Source: Salticus scenicus (taxonomy: Eukaryota > Arthropoda > Arachnida > Araneae > Salticidae). From it: DNA of 64,000 nt. Position 1 is the stretch's first letter; each line of letters starts with the position of its first letter. This document shows, one piece after another, positions 10,624 through 21,905 of this stretch. The stretch covers positions 198,694,532 to 198,758,531 of the forward strand of contig OZ005661.1 in the NCBI GenBank assembly GCA_963930645.1, given 5' to 3'. The notes beneath the pieces were generated by a model, which was not told the origin of the DNA, did not search any database, and worked only from the letters and a program-made list of their open reading frames with translations. The position numbers and the translations under genes were made by a program.

Positions 10624-13248
10624 CAGGGTGAGTTTGACATAATCTGCCAAACGAAAGGAGATGATAGAACAGCTCATGGGCAGCATAAAACACCATAGAA
10701 ACCCTGCCCTATCTCTAACCGTTTCCGAGTTATGGTAGGCAGAAGAAAAATCTGTTTTTTTCCATCCCGTCTGAAAAAACCCAAATTTGAGAGCTTTCTG
10801 AAAAACTTACACGCAAAATAAGCACATATTTGGAAAGAGCAGAAAAATTGCTATCGAGTGACACCATTCACATCAGGTCACCTTAATTTGACAGCGAGCT
10901 ACAAGCGGTAAAACATTGGCGAAGTTTAAAATCGAGTTGTCATCAAATTCTTTAACCGACAATTCCGCAAAACCTGTACAAGCTACAATCGGTCAAATTT
11001 ACTAAACACTTCTCCATTCTACAAGCTTTAGAGTGAGCCCACAGTAAACCATATCGGTGTTCTAGTTCAGGAGAAATTTAGCCTTTTGTTTGAAATACAT
11101 TCATCATTGAACTTGACGTTCGTCGAGAAGGAGACTTACGGGGTGCCAAGATCGTTCCTAATTTCATGTTTGCCTTCAGCCCGCTGTTTGTCAGCTGCAA
11201 AAAGAAAGTTTTAGCGGCAAACAAGAAAAGTAGCAGTTGTATTAAGTTTACAAACACAATGGAATGGAAACAAAAGAAGTATGACGTTTCTCACGTCTTT
11301 CACAAAGGAATATGCGTATCTCACGTTTATGATTAAAGCACATATGCATTCGAAAGGATGTGTGAAATTTAGTGCCGCTGCTGAAACTGGTCAACCCCAC
11401 ACCTGATACATGCCCTTGCCCGCTTACGAACGGAAACCACAGTAGCTCTTAACGAAAGCTCATCCCTCAGTTTTATTATTTCATCATCGAGCCGGCTGCT
11501 TAAATCCTGCAAACTGGCAACTTATGTGCGGTAAACTTCTTGCCTCAGGAAACCCCAAACATAGAAGTCCAATGGAGTGAGATCTGGCAATCTAGGTGGC
11601 CAAGGAATTGGCCCATTACGACCAATCCATCACGGATACTGCTGAGTGAAGAAGTCCCGAACGGGATTGGAAGAATGTGCAGGGGCCCCATCGTGCTGGA
11701 AAATGATTTCCGCTCGTTGGGGTACAGGAATGACATCAAGTAATCCTGGACGATGATGTTCCAGAAACTCCAAATATGTATTTCTTGTCAGATGACCTTG
11801 GAACACATGTGGACCTATCAAGTGATCGCCAACCACTCCAAGCCAAACATTTAAGCTGAATCGCATCTAGAACGATGAGTTTCGTGTTACAAATGGATTT
11901 TTTCGAGCGTAATGATGCCAGTTATATAAATTTAACATGCCATCCCGAGTGAAAAGTGACTCATCTGTCCACAGTATCGTTCTAATTAAATTGTGTTCCT
12001 CAATATCTCGCTCTAAAAGCCAGTGGCAGAATGTTACCCGCTTTTGGACTGAGCGACGTGATTCTTGTACCGGTGTGAAATGGTATGGATGATACTGGTT
12101 TTTGCGCAAAACATTCATCACTTTACTTTGGGAGATTCCGCCTTCTCTCGCACGTATACGTGAACTCATATTTGGATTTTCCTCCACTCGGTCGAATACG
12201 GACTCCTCAGCGGTGGCGGAGCAGCGACCATGGCCCCTTTCGTAGACCCTACCGAACGACCCACTCTCCCTAAGCCTTCGATGAATTGCAGCAAATACAG
12301 CACGGTTGGGCGCACGACGATGTGGATAATGTAGACGGTGCTCTTCTTCGGCTCTCCGAGAGTTACCATCGCAAGATCCATACACAAAACACATATCTGG
12401 GTACTCTTCATTTGTAAAACTAGGTATATCTGTTTACAGTTTGGAAAGTATGACAATTTGATCCCTGTGATGACTTCAATTGAAAATAAAATTCAGAAGG
12501 GTAAACAAAAAGAGATAAAATTTAAATATTAATTTACAAAAGTAGAAGAAAAAAGTGCTACGCAATAAGAACCAACTTGGTTAATTCGTACCAATGTAGG
12601 AAAACATACTAAGTATGAACTAAGAAAGAGCAAGTAGACGTGAGAGCAGCGTGAAAAGAATCGGCCGAGCTCAGGCAAAGTCCAGAAAATGCTAAAGCAA
12701 TAAGCAGCATAAAACGTAAAAGAAGCTGACGAGCTAATGAGCTGTTACAGACTGACTCGCCTTTTGTACCCGCGAGTTGGATGCGCGCGCAGGTAGGTAA
12801 GAATACATCTGCATATCACTAAGAGTCCATATGTAGATAGTCACGAATTGGCATACGTTCCATTTACTCACCATCGTTTCATTTGCCGAAGTTCTACGAA
12901 CGCCGTTTTCAGTGATGTATTTCAAACAAAAGGCTAAATTTCCCCTGAACTAGAACACCGATATGGTTTATTGTGAACTCATTCTAAAGCTTGTGGAATG
13001 GAGAAGTTCTTGGTAAATTTGACCGATTTTAGCTTGGATGGTGTTTGCAGAATTGCCGGTTAAAGAATTTGATGACAACTCGATTTTAAACTTCGCCAAT
13101 GTTTTACCGCTTGTAGCTCGCTGTCAAATTAGGTGACCTGATATAAATGGTGTCACCCGATAGGATTTTTTCTGTTCTTTCCAAATATGTGCTTATTTTG
13201 CGTGTAAGTCTTTCAAAAAGCTCACAAATTTGGTTTTTTTCAGACGGG
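10624..13248 (-). mobile_element. DD41D-clade mariner relative with ~470 bp inverted repeats, right end lost
   Basis: The left end is TA followed by CAGGGTGAGTTTGACA. The left arm 10624-11100 is an inverted copy of 12915-13248, sharing for example TTACACGCAAAATAAGCACATA, TTTGACAGCGAGCTACAAGC and the ATTTAGCCTTTTGTTTGAAATACAT stretch. The right arm stops at cagacgggat (13248); the last ~140 bases and the terminal CACCCTG are missing. A minus-strand transposase relic lies between the arms. The repeat arms are unusually long for a mariner. Confidence 0.8.
11522..12430 (-). pseudogene. Dead Tc1/mariner-superfamily transposase
   Basis: Cut-and-paste transposase of the DDE/D type, nuclear, acting on the inverted repeats that flank it. 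The N-terminal half has a helix-turn-helix region (FTNEEYPDMCFVYG, later RRLRESGSF). The catalytic core shows the first D in ILWTDESLF, the second in IIFQHDGAPAH and the third in PWPPRLPDLTPLD. I count 40 residues between the second and third aspartates (including one stop codon), one fewer than in the 42453-43491 copy, close to the DD41D (Visitor-type) clade. The frame is intact throughout but has two stops, TAG after TRNSSF at about 11867 and TGA after TQQYP at about 11630. The last codons (QEVYRT, then TAA) make a shorter C-terminus than its relative. No clear start ATG: the frame opens after a TAA just upstream of TDIPSFTNEE. Confidence 0.85.
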
Positions 13249-13249
13249 A

Positions 13250-13936
13250 TTCGTGACAGTATTGGTTTCGTGAAAATTTTCGACCTCCGTTTTTTTATGG
13301 ATTTACACGTTTTGGGATGTCCTGAACACGAATTGATAATTTTTAGAAAATATCAGTCTGTCTGTCTGCGTGTCTGTGTGTATCACGATTTTTGTGGACA
13401 CTGTATCTCACGAACCAATGAATGAAATTTAACCAAACTTGGTATTTAGTTGTTCCATGACATAAACTAGTGCTGATTACATTTGGGGATCAATCGCTCA
13501 ATAGGTGGCACTGTGATCGCATTTCTTCTAAATTTTTAACATGGCAGTATAGGAAAAAAATTCGTAGAAATGTACATAATGAGAGTTATTTTTCACTTGT
13601 GATTGTAAAATTTATATCAATTATTGATAATAGCAGTAGTTAACTAATAATATTCTGTGCATGGGAAGGAAGTACCCCCCCCCCGGGGGGGGGGGTAAAT
13701 TTTCAAGATGGGTATATTTCGAAAGGTCTCGTCAATACCTTTAAAACGAATGGTTGAACTATAAATCTGTGATAATTTAAAACAAAATTATCGATTTTTT
13801 TTTTTTACTTTTAACGAAAAATTTTTTTTACAAAAAATCGTTTTTTTTAATTTTTTTTTTTCTTAATATTGTTACTGAGTGAATTTGTATAGGAAAATGT
13901 AGAAGAAAGTCTTGTGGGGGCCACAACATACTAGTT
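13250..13936 (-). mobile_element. HINE-like element, family 2, reverse orientation, 3' hairpin missing
   Basis: Reverse-orientation copy of the repeat at 21906-22612. From its 3' side it has the conserved block (tcgtgaaaattttcgacctc), a TCTG-type microsatellite near 13356-13380, a gaacc-aatgaatgaaatttaacc segment, a C/G palindrome run at 13675-13694, and the 5' end cttgtgggggccacaacatacta. The terminal hairpin present in other copies is absent. It begins at AGTATTGG exactly where the mariner arm is cut. Confidence 0.75.
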
Positions 13937-13949
13937 AAGAATCAAAATG

Positions 13950-14460
13950 TATTTGTAAGCACAAGTCTCAACAAAAGTTTCATGAACACTTGCATTAAAT
14001 GTGTATATTTTGAAGACTTATTTATCTCCAAGTAAAAATATTTACTTTTATGTTAAAATGAATAACAAAATCTAATATCCCTTAGTTTGAGTAAAATATT
14101 TAAAACTTAAACTTGTTAGTGAAATCAGCTTTGAATTTATAATCACGTTAGAAAAGTGTTTAAATAAGCTAGTATTTCTCCGCCTATTTCCTTTCCTACC
14201 AACATATAAACGAATTATATTTTGCGTTTTAGAAGCCACGTTGCTTAATATTCAGCTTAAAATCTCAGTCATTGTTTAAATAAGTTCACAAAAGAAAACT
14301 TAAGGAAAAGCTTCAATTATAAGGTCCTATTAATATATTTCAGTAAACAAAGAAGGAAAAAATATGCATTAGAAATGCCGCAAGGAGTCAAATTATATGC
14401 ATTTTCATCATAATTACTAAAAGGATGAAAATACTAAATTCTTACAGAAGAAAAATTTAA
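13950..14460. repeat. Copy of the ~1 kb AT-rich dispersed repeat
   Basis: Shares the ttgcattaaatgtgtat and aatcagctttgaatttataatcacgttag anchors with copies at 80-2000 and 8660-9224. Confidence 0.5.
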
Positions 14461-14499
14461 GGAAGAAAATAAAACTGGTATATTGTGGCCAACGCAAAA

Positions 14500-15175
14500 T
14501 ATTCTTCTATTTTATGTTTCAACGAATATTTATGGCCAACAAATATTTTCAGAATTTTTAAAAAATGGTATATGTTATTCAAGTTCACAGTGGAATGTTC
14601 CCTATTTAAAATAACATTAATAGGTCCATTACAACTGGTAGGTGTACAGGGACACACCCAGAAGGACAGCCAATGCATTGAATTTTAGGACAGGCATTTT
14701 TATAAGTCACATTTAAATAACTGTCTTCTGTAAAAATCATAAAGAAATTGACACTTTTTGTTAATATGCAAAAATAAGGTTTTGCATAGAATAAGATATG
14801 ATTGACCTTCAGATTTACAGGGCTACACAAAGATATTCAGATAAATTAAGGGCGGCAATTTGTATGTAAGTGCTGCATTTTCTTTTGCATTAAGCATTCT
14901 TAACAATTTCTATCAATTTTTAAGTGATTATGAATTCAGTAAGTCCATCTGTATGCCTTTCGGTCTTTCTGTCTGTCCGTTGTGCGATAATATAGGCAAA
15001 GAACATTTAAAGTTATAAAATACAAGAACGTACAGTTGGAAAGTGTTAATAAACAATGCATACAGCATGATTTTTCAATCATGTTTTGAAATGCACTGTT
15101 AAAAATTTCTGTAAATTTAATGTAAATACTTATCCAGAATCTCTGTAAATTTAGAGTAATTCTGAACACCGCACA
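14500..15175 (-). mobile_element. Reverse partial copy of the 45.1-48.2 kb tandem-repeat element
   Basis: In reverse complement it reads through gggtgtgtccctgtacac, then a tagggaaca segment as in the 45.8-48.1 kb array, and at its other end acactttccaactgtacg...ctttgcctatattatcgcac-acagacag, which matches 45065-45140. The TCTGTCTG microsatellite is at 14965-14980. No coding capacity. Confidence 0.6.
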
Positions 15176-15176
15176 T

Positions 15177-16430
15177 TCTAGTTCTTAAAAAAAAAATCCT
15201 CGAAGCAATGTGGATAATTATAAGGGCAAGGTAATAATAAGAATTATAATAATTAAATTAGTTATAATAATTAATATTATATGAATACTACTACTACTAA
15301 TAATAATAATAATAGTAAAAGCAGCAGGGGTATATCCATGTAACAGACTGATCAGCATACTCTTCAGATCTCAGTGTCATTAAGCTAAATTGTGGGGATA
15401 TATGTAGTCCATGATTAGTACCATCAAACATAACTCATTCTAGTTCTTTAAGAAAATTTTACTCGAAGCAATATTGGTAATTATAAAAGCAATAATAATA
15501 AGAAGAACATCAGGACTATATCCATGTTACAGACTGATCAGCATACTATTCAAATCTGTATGTTATTAACTTAAATTGTTGGGATACATGTACTACCATC
15601 AAACACCACTCATTCTAGTTTTTTAAGAAAATTTTCTTGAAGCAAATTCAATATTTATAACGTCAATGGAATAATAGTTATAATAATAATAATAATAATA
15701 AAAACAGCATGGCTATATTCATGTTACAGACTAATAGACATACTCTTCAGATCTCAGTTTTATTAACTTAAATTGTGGGGATATATGTAGCCCATGATTA
15801 GTATTATCAAACACCACTCATTGTAGCTCTTTAAGATTTTTTTCCTCGAAGTAATGTGGATAATAATCATAATAATAATAATAACAGCAGGACTACATCC
15901 GGGTTACAGACTGATCAGCATATTCTACCGATCTTAATGATATTAATTTAAAATGTGGGGATATTTGTAGTCCATGATTAGTGGCATCAAACACCAATCA
16001 TTCTAGTTCTTTGTGAAATTTTTCTTCGAAGCAATTTGCATAATTATAAGATCAAGGACTCAAGGTAATAAAAATAATAATAAAAGCTGCAGGACTATAT
16101 ACAGGTTACAGACTGATCAGCCTTTTCTTCAGATCTCAGTGTTATTAAATTAAAAATGTGGGATATTGGTTGCCCATGATTAGTGTCATCAAACACCACT
16201 CATTTGAATTCTTTCAAAAAAATTTTCCCCAAATCATTGTGAATAATAGTAATAATAATAACAGCAGGACTTATTCCACATAACAGATTGGTTGACATAT
16301 TCTTCAGATCTCAGTGTCATTGACTATACAGTATAGAGTATAGAAATAGCATTTGTAGTCCATTTTTTGTGGTATCAAACACCACTCAGTTAATTTTCTA
16401 AAGAAATTGCTCGTCAAAGCGTAGAGAAGT
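15177..16430. repeat. Satellite-like tandem array, ~187 bp unit, six to seven copies
   Basis: A unit containing acagactgatcagcatactcttcagatctcagtgt and then accatcaaacaccactcattctag recurs. The acagact anchor falls at about 15343, 15530, 15726, 15906, 16109 and 16283, that is every 174-203 bases. Each unit includes a variable (TAA)n stretch, which accounts for the length variation. Confidence 0.8.
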
Positions 16431-16492
16431 ATTTAAACAACAATTACTTTGAGACGCAGTGAAAGCATATCAAAAGTGATTGAAGGCTTGTA

Positions 16493-16706
16493 CAGTCGGT
16501 AACAAAAGTGTCCGAACACTAGCAAAAATTCCTATGTAAAAAAAGTTCATTTCATAAGATTTTGTTAAATAAATCCTTATCGAATCTTGGTCTTACACTG
16601 ACTAAGATTAGGATTCGACAAGGATTTATTTAACAAAATCGTATGAAGTGTACCTCTTTTACATAGAAGTTTTTTGCAAGTGTTCGGACACTTTTGTTAC
16701 CGACTA
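16493..16706. mobile_element. Palindromic TA-target MITE (CAGTCGGTAAC family)
   Basis: Begins CAGTCGGTAACAAAAGTGTC and ends with its inverted copy GTTACCGACTA (last G changed to A), flanked by TA. Nearly the whole 214 bases form one inverted repeat with a short centre. Further copies lie at 18280, 27610, 35698, 37751, 40636, 49326 and 50348. The ends and TA duplication fit Tc1/mariner. No coding sequence. Confidence 0.85.
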
Positions 16707-17980
16707 TATCTAAGATGACCTGATGACTTCATTTTCTGAGGGTGATCTCCAATTTTAAGATTTTTATTTTATGTTTTGAAAAACTGTAACAAGAAATTCA
16801 TTTATTTTAATCGTTATTATTTTAAATCCTTATTTACTAATAATCGAAAAAATTCTTCGTTATTGTATAGTTATATAATGACTTTTCATGCTATTTTATT
16901 AAAAAATTACTCTATCATAGCCATTATATTGCATAGAGGCAAATGGAAGCTTAATGCGGAAAATGGTTGATTATTCCTTTACTAGTAAAAATTATTTTAA
17001 TAAAATATATGAAACTCATAAATGTTTCTATATTCTAGTAATTTAGCGTTGACAAAAAGATGATCTTTTGGAATATCCTGTATAACATTATTAACTTAAA
17101 GCATTAGAAATTAAAAATATATACAATTAAAAAAAAAAAAAAAGAAAGAAAAGGAACAGCTTTGATTAAAAAAGAAAGAAGTAAATCTTCCAAATTCTTA
17201 TAAACTAAATTGCTTTCGAAAACACTTCATTTGTATACTTTTTTAAAAAAGATATAATAATTTTTAAGAAAAATTTTTCTGGTAGAAAACTTTAAGTATT
17301 TTCATTTTGTTTTTTACAATAATGTTCGTTAACATAGTTACGCAGAAATTTGGCTTCTTTCCAAATAATTATTAATTAAGATTCCAATGGCGGAATTCCT
17401 TTTGATCTAAACTTGATAATTAACCAGAAAGCAGTTAACAAAGACTTCCAGCTATTTAACTTTGCAAGATAAAAAAAACGATTTTAGTGAAAATTTAAGT
17501 ACCTACTTGGTGAAATACTATAAGATAAGGGTAGCTTTGGAATTACTCAATATGAAATCATTTTATTTGAAAACGTGGAACTATTCGACATACATTTAGA
17601 ACATTATTGGCATCACTCCAACTTATCGAAAATGATAAGAGTAGTAAATGACAAATATTTTTTTTTTTTTCTATTTTATTTATGTATGTTATTCGAACAC
17701 GGAATTACGGCTTTAAATTTTCATAAGCGAATACGTATTTTTGTGTGAACAAATGAAACAGATACAGTTGCAGTTAAATTCAAAGAAGTTTTTTTAATTT
17801 TTCAAACGAATTATAAAACTAATGTGAAAGCTATAAAGCATGAAAGCATGTAAAGTATTGCACATTTTTCACAAACTAATTACTGTGGATAGAAAAATAT
17901 TGCAAGAAATGTAGAATCATTTATAAGAAATAATAAATTATACAAAGGAAGTATTGTAATAATAATAATATTCATCCGAG
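16707..17980. other. AT-rich stretch, nothing recognised
   Basis: No repeat shared with the rest of the window and no coding signal was recognised. Only poly-A and poly-T tracts are visible (for example near 17130 and 17660). Confidence 0.45.
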
Positions 17981-17984
17981 ATCT

Positions 17985-18062
17985 GTTGGCTCTGTGGTCA
18001 GAATACACAACTACGAACCCGAAGGTTGTAAGTTCGATCATTACCGATAGGAAGTGAATATA
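17985..18062 (+). repeat. tRNA-like sequence, probable SINE head
   Basis: A TTGGCTCTGTGGTCAGAAT segment resembles a polymerase III A box and AAGTTCGATCATTACC a B box, about 40 bases apart. Acceptor pairing is not convincing. Probably a decayed tRNA-derived SINE head, not a tRNA gene. Confidence 0.4.
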
Positions 18063-18279
18063 TATATCTTTTTACGGATTTCACAAAGTATTTTAAGATA
18101 GAGTAAGAAATTAAATGATAAAATTGGATATTGGCAAAATCAACGCAAAATGTCAGATTGAAAGAAATAGTCCTGTCGTACTAATAAATTCGAGTAAACG
18201 ATTTTGGAATGCTTACACTATGTAAGGCAATCGTAATATTTGATAGTTTTACAGTGATGTACATTCACATATGTCTGTA

Positions 18280-18444
18280 CAATCGGCAGCAAAAGTATCC
18301 TAGCACTTGCAATAATCTTTGTCTAAAGAAAGTACACTTAATACTGCTATGTTAAATAAATCCTTGTCGAGTCATGTTCTTAGTCAGTCTAAGAACATGA
18401 TTCGACAAGAATTTACTTAACAAAACAGCATTAAGTGTACTTTT
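18280..18444. mobile_element. Left part of a CAGTCGGTAAC-family MITE split by insertion
   Basis: Begins (TA)CAATCGGCAGCAAAAGTATCC, a diverged family end, and runs through the palindrome centre to gtgtactttt at 18444. There a 2.8 kb HINE-like element begins. The right part resumes at about 21268. Confidence 0.75.
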
Positions 18445-18486
18445 AGGTTGATTTCTTTAGAAATCGACCTATTGCAATCACTTCGT

Positions 18487-18488
<2 letters not shown>

Positions 18489-18522
<34 letters not shown>

Positions 18523-18523
18523 A
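18489..18523. repeat. (TATC)n microsatellite inside the HINE-like element
   Basis: About nine tandem copies of TATC, close to the 5' end of the element. Confidence 0.9.
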
Positions 18524-18544
18524 ATGAAAATTTTGTCATCACGA

Positions 18545-20560
18545 TAACTTCCGAAATAAAACTCCAAATCGAACCAAATTTGGACAGTGAACTGATTTTA
18601 AAAATATCTTGATGAGTTTTAACCAAGTTGCTCCGATTTTTTGTTTTCAAGTGGCAGCCGACATAGTAAAAAGCATATTTAAAGCAAGATTTGCTTGAAT
18701 TTCGATGTAAATACAGACCACATAAGGGTCTTAATGAAGTTTATTAATGAATTTTATCCGCTATTTTTAATAAAGTGGCAGATATTTTAGGTTAAGCGGG
18801 ACCACTTGATATCAGGCTACCACTTGAAAATTTAAAATCACTATAACTTCCGAATTAATACCCCAAATCGAACCAAATTTAGACAATGTCTTAACTTATT
18901 TTATAAATATCTTAGATGAGTTTATTAACGAAGTTGCTCCGCCATTTTGTTTTCAAGTGGAGACCACTTGAAAATTTCAAATTCAATTTGTTAAAAGCGT
19001 ATTCCGAATTTTTTTATTTTTTTATTTTAATGTATACATAGATTATACAAGTGTATAACTTTATTAATGATCTTTATCCGCCATTTTTAGTAATATGGCG
19101 GATATCTTAAGTTAAGCGGGACCACTTGAAATCCGGCTACCACTTGAAAATTTAAAACCATGATAACTTCTGAAATAATACTCCAAATCGAACCAAATTC
19201 AGACAGTGTCTTAACTTATCTTATAAATATCTTAGATGAGTTTATCAACCAAGTTGCTCCGCCATTTTGTTTTCAAGTGGAGACCACCGGAAATTTTCAA
19301 ATTCAAATTGTAAAATACGTATTCCGAATTTTTTTTATTTTATTTTAATGTATACATAGATTATACAAGTGTATAACTTTATTAATGATCTTTATCCGCC
19401 ATTTTTAGTAATATGGCGGATATCTTAAGTTAAGCGGGACCACTTGAAATCCGGCTACCACTTGAAAATTTAAAACCATGATAACTTCTGAAATAATACT
19501 CCAAATGGCACCAAATTTGAACAGTGTCTTAACATATATTATAAATATCTTAGATGAGTTTGTTAACCAAGTTGCTCCGCCATTTTGTTTTCAAGTGGAG
19601 ACCACTTGAAAATTTCAAATTTAAATTGTAAAAAGCGTATTCCGAAATTGTTTGAATTTTGATGTAAATACAGACCATATAAGGATCTCAATGAAGTTAA
19701 TTAATAAACTATATCCGCCATTTTTAATAAAGTGGCAGATACCTTAAGTTAAGCGGGGCCACTTGAAATCAGGCTCCCACTTGAAAATTTAAAATCACGA
19801 TAATTTCTGAAATAATACACCAAATCGATCCAAATTTGGACAGTGATATTATCATATAATTATCTTCAATGTTTTCACTGTGCAACTTGTCCCGACATCT
19901 TGTTTCTAAGTTCCAGGCACTTGAAAATATGCCATCACGATAACTTTTAAAATACTAAACTGATTCAAATAAAAGTTGGATAGTGAACTTATGGTTCAAA
20001 TATCTAGGATAAGTTCACTTGGTGACTTGATCCGCAATTATATTTCCAAGTGGCGACCACTTGAAAATTTGCCATTATGGTAAGTTTATTAATACAGAAT
20101 CAATTCGTATCAAATTTGGGTAGTGGGTTTATCATCCAAATATCTCAGATAAGTTCGCTGGGCATCTCACTCCGCTTTTTTTGTCAAGTGGTTCCACCGG
20201 AAAATTTCTTAAGACGATAATTTTTGAAATACTGATTTAATTTAAACTAGAACTGGACAATGAACTTATCATACAAATATACTGGATGATTTTGCTGGGC
20301 AAGTTGTTTTGCCATTTTGTTTCCAAGTTACAGCCACTTAGACTGCCACTTGAAAATTTGCCATAATAATAACTTTTGAAACACGGCACTGATTTAAACC
20401 ACAGTTGGACAGTGAACCTATATGATTCAAATATCTTGGATGTGTTTGCTGGGCAACTTGTTCCACTGTATTGTTTCCAACTGGCGGCCACTTGAAAAAT
20501 TTTTATCACGGTAACTTTAGAAATACTTAATCAATTCAAATCAAAGTTGAAAAATGGATT
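18545..20560. repeat. Tandem subunits of the HINE-like element (319 bp, then ~140 bp)
   Basis: The motif gttaagcggg recurs at 18791, 19111, 19429 and 19748, a period of 318-320 bp. Each unit includes aacttctgaaataatactcc, the gttgctccgccattttgtttt stretch and two cacttgaaa motifs. After 19790 the array continues as shorter, more diverged units of about 140 bp (ataacttttgaaata near 19800, 19938, 20218, 20369 and 20511). Confidence 0.8.
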
Positions 20561-20849
20561 TATCATTCAAACAACAAAAATCTAGAAAACTCACATAACT
20601 CCTGAACCAATCACGTTATTGCGTCCATCTTTGGTATATCGAGAATAAGTATTTTCTCGCCAAAAGTCGCGAAAAAAGTCGCCATAAGGGGAAAGTCGCC
20701 AAATTTGGTGCCAAATTCATTACCTGCGTTACTGGATCTTTTTAATGCGTTTTTAAGGAAAAATTAGGCTATTTTAATGCTAAAACAAACTAGAAATGCA
20801 GAAAACTAACATTTTATCAACTTACTAAGCCTCTTTGAAAGAATTTCCA

Positions 20850-20885
<36 letters not shown>

Positions 20886-21267
20886 AATTTGCAACGATAT
20901 CTTTGATGAGCAACTTTCTCACTGCCATTTTGATCGAAGTGGCAGCCACTTAATTTTTCAACACGGTGACTTTTGAGATTTTGAATTAATTCGAACTATA
21001 TGTGTACAACAGACTTATCTCACAAATACATTTCATATATTTGTGAACTTGACCCACGATTTTGTTTCCACGCGCCGGCCACTTAAAAATTCTAAATTCA
21101 CTTAAAAATGTAACCGATTTGTTTAAAACTCCATATGTGCATAGCCTACATCAATATTTCTACCAAATGCATTAATAATTTGTAGCCGCCATTTTGAAAC
21201 AAAATGACGGCTACTTGATAAGGAAAAAGAAATCAACCTACCCTTCCGAATAAGCCGGAAGTACTTG

Positions 21268-21318
21268 TTTTGACATTGGAATTATTGGCTAGTGTTCGGA
21301 TACTTTTGCTGTCGACTG
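21268..21318. mobile_element. Right part of the split CAGTCGGTAAC-family MITE
   Basis: Resumes with ttttgacattggaatt and ends GCTAGTGTTCGGATACTTTTGCTGTCGACTG followed by TA. This matches the right arm of intact copies. Confidence 0.8.
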
Positions 21319-21654
21319 TATCTATGTGTATCTGTGGGAATGAACACGATAGTGTTTAAACACTTTATTCAGTAGAGCTCAAATTTGGAAAGTATATTAT
21401 AGGTTACTGTCACTCAAGCGGTATAGATTTTCACGTGTATAGAACTCATAGTTGTTTTATAAACATTTTTTGGTAGTCAAAAACTGCTAAAGTTGGCAAT
21501 TAAGACTGTTAAGTTTGTATAAAAAGACATAGTTATTTACAGTTTCTTATTTTAGAAAAAGTGAATGTTTTTAGTGAGGAAATATCTTTTTTACACGAAA
21601 TCGTGCATTTATTACTTTCTTCTACTCTGTAAACGAAAACGTCTTAAATTCAGT

Positions 21655-21830
21655 TAAAAAAAATGTGTCTTACTTTTTTAGACAACTTTCCGCATCTGAA
21701 ATTGAGACATTGCAGATGTCTTAAAACTCCGCCATCTTTTTTATGTTTTGAAACACCGCCATGTTAGGCTTAAAAGATCTGCCATTTTTTAAGGCTTTTT
21801 AATAAATAAGTAAATAAAGGTGGTGGTGGT
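21655..21830. repeat. Palindrome-rich repeat with TGTCTTA motifs
   Basis: Contains tgtcttac, tttagacaa, gagacattg and gatgtcttaaaac, a cluster of one short motif in both orientations. Similar clusters lie at 24891-25097 and 40065-40325. No coding capacity. Confidence 0.4.
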
Positions 21831-21905
21831 GTGGTGATTCTGATTTTCCGTGTAAAAGATATTTTATAATATTCTAGAGCATTCACAAAATATAATACTT
21901 AAAAA

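Larger units (their letters stand above)
18445..21267 (+). mobile_element. HINE-like (Helentron-associated) non-autonomous element, family 1
   Basis: Inserted inside a MITE, so both boundaries are visible. The 5' end AGGTTGATTTCTTT is itself part of a small hairpin (with AGAAATCGACCT). The same motif returns inverted at 21227-21239 (AAGAAATCAACCT). A stem-loop, CTTCCG-loop-CGGAAG, follows at 21243-21261, a few bases before the MITE resumes. A (TATC)n microsatellite lies at 18489-18523 and tandem repeats fill the rest. A 5' subterminal motif, microsatellite, minisatellite core, inverted 3' motif and terminal stem-loop are the published features of Helentron-derived elements. No Rep/helicase is encoded. 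Confidence 0.65.

Noticed and set aside
10354..10698. A protein-coding gene in the 114-codon plus-strand frame
   Set aside because: The frame runs across the microsatellite of a HINE-like fragment and into the inverted repeat of a mariner, so it is a chance ORF.
13675..13694. The C/G-run palindrome as a regulatory or G-quadruplex element of its own
   Set aside because: The same GC-rich run recurs at the same place in all family-2 copies, so it is part of that repeat.
18545..20560. A CRISPR-like direct-repeat array
   Set aside because: Repeats are 140-320 bp with no unique spacers, in a eukaryotic mobile element with microsatellite and hairpin.
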